Source: Ruminococcus sp.
Lineage (GTDB): Bacteria > Bacillota > Clostridia > Oscillospirales > Ruminococcaceae
DNA length: 26,734 nucleotides
NCBI GenBank assembly: GCA_017622635.1
Contig: JAGAQS010000017.1
Span: forward strand, 1 to 26,734
Direction of reading: 5' to 3'
The translations under genes were made by a program, and so were the position numbers. Numbering within the stretch: the first letter of the stretch is position 1; each line of letters begins with the position of its first letter. Shown here piece by piece: positions 22,702 through 26,734 of the stretch. The notes under the pieces were generated by a model. It saw nothing but the letters and a program-made list of their open reading frames with translations, ran no database searches and was not told the DNA's origin.

Positions 22702-22735
22702 ACGGACGCATTTTTCAGGTGCGTCCGTATTTTTT
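22702..22735 (+). terminator. Terminator after pdaA
   Basis: The 9-bp stem ACGGACGCA / TGCGTCCGT with a 9-base loop is followed by an ATTTTTTA tract. On the minus strand it could also end the lipoprotein transcript. Confidence 0.9.
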
Positions 22736-22910
22736 ATTTTTCTTCCGATACAGGCAGAGCCTTTGTTGTTTTTTCGGTATGATTTACAACAGTGTCGGCA
22801 CTTATCTGTTTATCGGAATTTTTATTATTTGTACTTTTCTGAACTGTTTCGCCACAAGCCATATATGCGAACATTGTGGCGGAAAGTACGAGTGACATGA
22901 ATTTCTGCAT
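22734..22910 (-). CDS. 58-residue predicted lipoprotein downstream of the SPFH gene
   Basis: A small gene reading MQKFMSLVLSATMFAYMACG with a lipobox YMAC (C19), then a hydrophilic tail rich in Lys, Thr, Asn and Glu ending TTKALPVSEEK. It is too short for common gene cut-offs. Its start lies 11 bases after the SPFH stop codon and its ribosome site (AAGGA) overlaps that stop, so it belongs to the same operon. It resembles a free-standing lipid-anchored peptide with no domain. The function is unknown; a partner or membrane tether for the SPFH protein is speculative. Confidence 0.65.
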   Translation of the reverse strand: MQKFMSLVLSATMFAYMACGETVQKSTNNKNSDKQISADTVVNHTEKTTKALPVSEEK

Positions 22911-22921
22911 TTTATTTATCC

Positions 22922-23869
22922 TTACTGTACGGGTTCTTGATTTGTTTCAGGTTCAACAGGTTCTTCGGTCTGCGGAACTGTGTAGGTCTGTGATGATGAT
23001 GACGAGATGTCGTCAAGGTCGATATTTACAAGCATACCGCTGTCACTGCCTGTAACTTTGGGCATTACACCGTTCCACTTCTGAATCTGTTCATAAACTA
23101 TAACTTTTGCTGTGAGTGACTTTTCAAGAAGTTCGTTTGCATCTGCCTGAGCTTGTGCCTCTGCCATAATTGCCTCGGCTTCTGCGTTTGCAGCGATTAC
23201 TTTTTTCTCTGCTTCAGCGTTTGCCACAACAATAGCCTGTTCCTGTTCTGTTTTTGTTTTTATGAGGTTCTGTTCCGCTACCTGTTTAGCCTCGATAGCG
23301 TTGTTAAATTCTTCCGAGAAATCAAAGTTTACTATATTGAACTTTTCTATGTATATACCATAATCTTTGAGTTTTCTTTCAAGTGCCTCTTTTACGTCGT
23401 CGGCGACCGTCTGACGTTCTGTTATAAGCTGTTCTGCGGTATAGTTTGCCGTTGCGGATTTGAAACATTCCTGTACTACTGGAGTTACAAGAATTGTCTG
23501 ATAGTCAATACCAACGTTTTTGTACATATCGTCCGACTGTTCGGAAACAAGCCTGTAGTTTACAGCAAGTGTACTGCTTACCGTCTGCAAGTCCTTTGAA
23601 ACTGCGGAAGCAGGTGTTTCATATACCTGAATCTTGTTGGACATATTTTCTACCGACTGAATAAACGGTATTTTGAAGTGAGCACCCTCCTGAAATGAAG
23701 TCTCCGAAACTTTTCCGAGTGTGAGGACTACACCTGTATTACCTGCGGGGACGATTGTGAGGGAAGATGCAACCAGAATAACTGCTGCAATACCTATTGC
23801 CACCCATTTTATTTTTTTGAAATTTCTTTTTACAGAACCGTCTCTGTTTAATTCGTGAATAATTGCCAT
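22922..23869 (-). CDS. SPFH/prohibitin-family membrane protein
   Basis: A 315-residue relative of prohibitin, HflK/C and stomatin, proteins that form ring-shaped membrane assemblies and often regulate membrane proteases. A transmembrane helix occupies about 22-42. The SPFH domain follows (PAGNTGVVLTLGKVSETSFQ, then EGAHFKIPFIQSVENMSNKI and VNYRLVSEQSDDMYKNVGID). A long Ala/Glu-rich coiled coil spans about 190-250 (AEAEKKVIAANAEAEAIMAE). The tail is Ser- and Pro/Glu-rich. I choose ATG 23869, which follows AAGGAG; the frame extends 11 codons further without a site. The leader contains a hairpin at 23895-23924. A small lipoprotein gene follows, and no protease gene is adjacent. Confidence 0.9.
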   Translation of the reverse strand: MAIIHELNRDGSVKRNFKKIKWVAIGIAAVILVASSLTIVPAGNTGVVLTLGKVSETSFQEGAHFKIPFIQSVENMSNKIQVYETPASAVSKDLQTVSSTLAVNYRLVSEQSDDMYKNVGIDYQTILVTPVVQECFKSATANYTAEQLITERQTVADDVKEALERKLKDYGIYIEKFNIVNFDFSEEFNNAIEAKQVAEQNLIKTKTEQEQAIVVANAEAEKKVIAANAEAEAIMAEAQAQADANELLEKSLTAKVIVYEQIQKWNGVMPKVTGSDSGMLVNIDLDDISSSSSQTYTVPQTEEPVEPETNQEPVQ

Positions 23870-23894
23870 AATAAAAAATCTCCTTATTGGCTCG

Positions 23895-23930
23895 GCAGAC
23901 ATTTCCGAAAGTGGAAAAGTCTGCGTCTGC
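23895..23930 (-). promoter_or_regulatory. Hairpin in the leader of the SPFH gene
   Basis: GCAGAC-A-TTTCC pairs with GGAAA-A-GTCTGC (11 bp, one A-A mismatch, 6-base loop). A second GTCTGC copy follows at 23925-23930, allowing two alternative pairings. It ends before the AAGGAG and has no T-tract. Confidence 0.5.
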
Positions 23931-23955
23931 CTGTGAACACACTTAAAAATGTGGA

Positions 23956-24540
23956 TTATTTGTTTTTCATTTCGTCAAGGACTGTATTAAGTACCTTGTC
24001 CATTTCAGCTTTAAGGCATGAACTTCTGTAAGCCATAACCATTACAAACATGGCATTGTGAAGTTTATACTCATCGGAACGGATATGTATTTCATGGGCA
24101 CATTGTTCAAGTTCACGGCTTATAAGTTTTTTTACCGAGTTTGTATCAAACGCCCGTTCGTCCTCAGCGGTAAAAATGATTCTGCACAGTATATTATACC
24201 ATACATCATCATCTATTATGTCGTCGGAAGTGTCTTCAACGTCACCGTTTACGTACTCCATAAGCTTTGCAATATCTTCAAGTTTCATTGCGTTTCTTAG
24301 TATATTTATAAGAAGTATACGAAGTACCTGTTTACGTGAGTATTTTTTTCCCTGAGTGGAGGCAACCCAGCCCCTTTTTATCCAGTTCTGAATTGTTGAA
24401 CCCGTAAGACCTGTAAGTTTTGACAGTTGGGAAAGCGTAAGACCGCCTGTAGCGTCGAGTACGGGAGAAACAATGGAAAAAGCTTCGTCTCTTGCCTGTT
24501 CGTTGAATTTTAGTGTTGTACCGGGAATATAGCGATTCAT
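23956..24540 (-). CDS. DUF1836 domain regulator with MerR-like helix-turn-helix
   Basis: A 194-residue predicted transcription regulator of the DUF1836 family common in Firmicutes. The DNA-binding part (about 34-75) reads LTLSQLSKLTGLTGSTIQNW then IKRGWVASTQGKKYSRKQVL, a MerR-like winged helix. The family's helical part follows with LLINILRNAMKLEDIAKLME and YVNGDVEDTSDDIIDDDVWY. AAAGGAG lies before ATG 24540. Its promoter at 24571-24599 has a 14-bp palindrome inside the spacer, an arrangement typical of MerR-type control, so self-regulation is plausible. The SPFH gene follows 86 bases downstream in the same direction. Confidence 0.9.
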   Translation of the reverse strand: MNRYIPGTTLKFNEQARDEAFSIVSPVLDATGGLTLSQLSKLTGLTGSTIQNWIKRGWVASTQGKKYSRKQVLRILLINILRNAMKLEDIAKLMEYVNGDVEDTSDDIIDDDVWYNILCRIIFTAEDERAFDTNSVKKLISRELEQCAHEIHIRSDEYKLHNAMFVMVMAYRSSCLKAEMDKVLNTVLDEMKNK

Positions 24541-24570
24541 GTTCGTTGACTCCTTTGATGTGATGATATG

Positions 24571-24599
24571 ATTATATCACAGGTTCGCATGAACCGCAA
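24571..24599 (-). promoter_or_regulatory. DUF1836 promoter with spacer palindrome
   Basis: On the minus strand: TTGCGG, a 17-base spacer, TATAAT with extended TGTGATATAAT. The palindrome GGTTC-GCAT-GAACC (24582-24595) fills most of the spacer. Confidence 0.75.
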
Positions 24600-24731
24600 G
24601 CATCATCTTTTGATGATTCTGAACGTTTTCAGGTATTTTTTTGTATTTATCGTTAAAATACTCGTTTATTCTTAGTTTTTCACAAATATACGTATTCGGT
24701 TATCGTGTGTCAATCTTTTTTTGAAAAGCGG

Positions 24732-24760
24732 TTGAAATTTTTTGTAATTTGTGGTATACT
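24732..24760 (+). promoter_or_regulatory. Promoter of the small membrane protein operon
   Basis: TTGAAA, a 17-base spacer, TATACT, with TG one base before the -10. The leader is about 80 bases. Confidence 0.82.
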
Positions 24761-24846
24761 TAAAAAGCAGATTCATTTAATGTATATTTCGGCATGGCTG
24801 TACGCCGTTCAAGAACAGTCACCGCTGATGCGGTTGGAGAAAAAAT

Positions 24847-25212
24847 ATGAATATTTCCGATTTTCTTATAACAATGGCACAGACCGCCGAAGTTGAACAG
24901 CCCGGACTTTTTCCGTTTCCTTTCAGCCTTCACCTCGGATTCTGCTGTATTGCACTGGTATTTTTCGTACTGAGGTTCATAAAGGAAAAACTGCCCTATC
25001 AGCTTATAATGGCGGTTGCAATACCTTTTTCACTGATAATATGGATTTCCAACAGTAAAACACTTTTTTATACCGTGGGAATAATAGAACTTGTTCTTAT
25101 TGTTTCGGCGTTTGTGACTTCAATTGTATTCAAAAAGAAAGAACCCGTTCCCGAAACTGCTGAACCCGTACAGGAAACAGAACAGGAAGCAGATTCCGAA
25201 GAAAAGGAGTAA
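24847..25212 (+). CDS. Small three-helix membrane protein, unknown function
   Basis: A 121-residue protein with three hydrophobic segments: FSLHLGFCCIALVFFVLRFI, LIMAVAIPFSLIIWIS and TLFYTVGIIELVLIVSAFVT. The C-terminus is short, Pro/Glu-rich and acidic (KKKEPVPETAEPVQETEQEA). No catalytic or transport motif is visible. GGAGA precedes ATG 24847. The stop codon follows directly on the ribosome site of the next gene (AAGGAG at 25204-25209), so it is translationally linked with the dehydrogenase at 25217. Confidence 0.82.
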   Translation: MNISDFLITMAQTAEVEQPGLFPFPFSLHLGFCCIALVFFVLRFIKEKLPYQLIMAVAIPFSLIIWISNSKTLFYTVGIIELVLIVSAFVTSIVFKKKEPVPETAEPVQETEQEADSEEKE

Positions 25213-25216
25213 TGTT

Positions 25217-26167
25217 ATGAAAATAGCTGTTCTTGACTGGTACACAGTAAATATAAATAATGATATTCCCGTTTCTGTTCTTGAGGAACTTGGTGACGTT
25301 AAAATAATTCCTCTCACATCTCCTGAAGAAACTGCCGAAAATATAGGTGATGCAGAAATTGTACTTTGTAATAAAGTGATGATTACAAAAGAGGTTATGG
25401 ACAGTTGTCCGAACATAAAATATATCGGACTTTTTGCAACGGGTTACAATAATGTTGATATAGAATATGCCACAAAAAAGGGAATTACCGTATGTAATGC
25501 GGGCTCGTATTCCACAGAAGCCGTTGCACAGCAGACTTTTGCATACATACTTGACCATTTCAATAAAATCAGGGATTACGATATTGCCGTTAAAAACGGT
25601 GAATGGGAAAATTTTCCGTCATTTTCGTATTTTCCGATTCCTACAGCTGAACTTTCGGGCAAGACACTTTCAATAGTGGGATACGGTTCTATAGGAAAGG
25701 CAGTCGCAGGAATAGGAAAAGCCTTTAATATGAACATTGTAATAAGTACAAGGACAAAGCCCGAAAACTGCCCGTATGAAGTGACGGATATTTATACAGC
25801 CGTTGAAAAAGCCGATGTACTTACTTTCCATTGTCCGCTTACCGAACAGACAAAGGGTATTATAAACGCTGAACTTATTTCAAAAATGAAGAAAACCGCC
25901 GTTCTGATAAATACGTCAAGGGGAGCGGTTGTCAATGAAAAAGACCTTGCCGACGCATTGAATAACGGTAAAATTTCGGCTGCATATCTGGACGTTCTGG
26001 AAAAAGAACCGATGTCGCCCGATACTCCGCTGAAAAATGCACGCAACTGTATAATAACACCACACACGGCGTGGTCGTCACTTGAAACAAGGAGCAGGCT
26101 TGTCGGAATCGTATGCGACAATATAAGAGCGTGGCAGAACGGTAAACCTGTAAATAAAGTAAACTGA
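25217..26167 (+). CDS. D-2-hydroxyacid dehydrogenase (glycerate dehydrogenase-like)
   Basis: An NAD(P)-dependent oxidoreductase that interconverts 2-hydroxyacids and 2-ketoacids. The 316 residues show the substrate-domain motif YIGLFATGYNNVD, the dinucleotide fold GYGSIG (155-160), the catalytic Arg R235 in NTSRGAVVNE, the Glu in LDVLEKEP (about E264) and His H283 in TPHTAW. The overall sequence is closest to glycerate/hydroxypyruvate reductase types rather than D-lactate dehydrogenase, but the substrate is not certain. The start ATG 25217 follows AAGGAG at 25204-25209. An upstream frame to 25124 overlaps the preceding gene and is spurious. ProB starts 14 bases after its stop. Confidence 0.93.
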   Translation: MKIAVLDWYTVNINNDIPVSVLEELGDVKIIPLTSPEETAENIGDAEIVLCNKVMITKEVMDSCPNIKYIGLFATGYNNVDIEYATKKGITVCNAGSYSTEAVAQQTFAYILDHFNKIRDYDIAVKNGEWENFPSFSYFPIPTAELSGKTLSIVGYGSIGKAVAGIGKAFNMNIVISTRTKPENCPYEVTDIYTAVEKADVLTFHCPLTEQTKGIINAELISKMKKTAVLINTSRGAVVNEKDLADALNNGKISAAYLDVLEKEPMSPDTPLKNARNCIITPHTAWSSLETRSRLVGIVCDNIRAWQNGKPVNKVN

Positions 26168-26181
26168 AAGAAGATTTGACA

Positions 26182-26734
26182 ATGAGAAATATTTCTGAAA
26201 AAAAGAGGATTGTAATAAAACTCGGTACCTCTACCCTTGCACACAAAACAGGCAAGCTTAATATAAGACGTATGACCAATCTTGTGCGTGTCATATCTGA
26301 TTTGCACAATTCGGGACGTGAAATTATAATGGTATCTTCGGGAGCGGTCGGACTTGGTGCGGGAAAACTCGGTCTTGCCGAAAAACCTAAGGATACACGC
26401 ATGAAACAGGCTGTTGCGGCGGTCGGACAGTGTGAACTTATGCATATATATGACGATATGTTTGAAAAGTACAGTGTCACAGTTGCACAGATTCTGCTTA
26501 CAAAGACAATTATAAACAATCCCAGCCATTGCAGTAACTTTAAAAATACTGTTGAAAGCCTTATCGGTATGGGCGTTATTCCTATAATTAACGAAAACGA
26601 TACTATCGCAATTGATGAGCTTGAACTGGAAATCGGTGAAAATGACTCACTTTCCGCACTTGTTGCAGACCTTGCAGATGCTGATTTGCTTCTGATTCTT
26701 TCGGATATTGATGCACTCTATGACGATGACCCAC
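26182..26734 (+). CDS. proB: Glutamate 5-kinase (ProB), N-terminal part
   Basis: ProB phosphorylates glutamate to gamma-glutamyl phosphate, the first step of proline synthesis. The gene runs off the window after about 184 codons. Features of the amino-acid kinase fold include KRIVIKLGTSTLAHK (ATP-binding Lys), MVSSGAVGLGAGKLGL, QAVAAVGQCELMHIYDDMF, the glutamate-binding region GVIPIINENDTIAIDELELE and LSALVADLADADLLLILSDI. ATG 26182 follows a weak site (AAGAAG). It is probably co-transcribed with the dehydrogenase, and proA may follow outside the window. Confidence 0.93.
   Translation, partial: MRNISEKKRIVIKLGTSTLAHKTGKLNIRRMTNLVRVISDLHNSGREIIMVSSGAVGLGAGKLGLAEKPKDTRMKQAVAAVGQCELMHIYDDMFEKYSVTVAQILLTKTIINNPSHCSNFKNTVESLIGMGVIPIINENDTIAIDELELEIGENDSLSALVADLADADLLLILSDIDALYDDDP

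Larger units (their letters stand above)
24541..24846. other. Intergenic region with divergent promoters and palindromes
   Basis: It holds the DUF1836 promoter with its spacer palindrome, a 16-bp palindrome ATCATCTTTTGATGAT at 24602-24617, a weak 5-bp stem followed by T7 at 24619-24641, and the plus-strand promoter at 24732-24760. A small hairpin ACCGC-TGAT-GCGGT (24821-24834) ends one base before the GGAG of the next gene. No coding frame with a ribosome site was found in it. Confidence 0.6.

Noticed and set aside
1..26734. CRISPR arrays, tRNA/rRNA genes, insertion sequences, prophage
   Set aside because: I saw no regular spaced repeats, tRNA T-loop patterns, transposase-like or phage-like proteins in either strand.

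Overview
This window looks like a chromosomal segment of a Ruminococcus-like (Clostridia, Oscillospirales) anaerobe. The grounds are moderate AT-richness, strong AGGAGG-type ribosome binding sites, canonical sigma-A promoters, a secreted pectate lyase carrying CBM6-like and dockerin modules (a cellulosome-type enzyme), threonine-rich surface linkers, a split two-gene transketolase, and Firmicutes markers (SpoIIID, PdaA, IreB/UPF0297, DUF1540, DUF1836). I saw no insertion sequence, phage gene, tRNA, rRNA or CRISPR array.

Layout. 1-4405: a plus-strand run with the end of lspA (interrupted by an in-frame TAG), an RluA-family pseudouridine synthase, a small unknown protein, a Cof-type HAD phosphatase and the two transketolase halves, closed by a strong terminator. 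4436-7378: a VanY/M15-like anchored exoprotein and an OppA-like lipoprotein. 7379-8164 (minus) is an AraC regulator divergent from a 640-residue membrane-anchored acidic protein (8385-10307). 10364-12432: a PhoP/PhoR-like two-component pair. 12438-14986 (minus): the dockerin pectate lyase, split by one frameshift. 15071-15896: an unknown gene divergent from spoIIID. 15967-18226: a promoter with nine G residues in its spacer driving a coiled-coil/SHOCT-like protein, then 420 noncoding bases with a large hairpin and a candidate small RNA, then a small cytosolic protein paired with a lipoprotein. 18269-20768: glgB divergent from a TetR regulator with a 16-bp palindrome between them. 20862-21706: a DUF1540 Cys-rich protein and ireB behind a long leader. 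21708-22690: a 45-residue charged microprotein divergent from pdaA. 22734-24540 (minus): DUF1836 regulator, SPFH protein and a 58-residue lipoprotein. 24732-26734: a small membrane protein, a D-2-hydroxyacid dehydrogenase and the start of proB.

How the genes fit together. Several gene products concern the cell surface: lipoprotein processing (LspA) and its likely clients, peptidoglycan modification (VanY-like, PdaA), cellulosomal pectin breakdown and membrane organisation (SPFH). SpoIIID and PdaA point to a sporulation programme. Transketolase and GlgB supply central carbon and glycogen functions.

The most unusual signals are regulatory: the poly-G promoter spacer at 15967-15995, the candidate small RNA at about 16994-17107, the nested hairpin at 16722-16819, and the operator-like palindrome inside the promoter of the DUF1836 regulator. 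Two genes (lspA, pectate lyase) carry single disruptions that may be real decay or assembly errors. No complete novel multi-gene system could be demonstrated from sequence alone.
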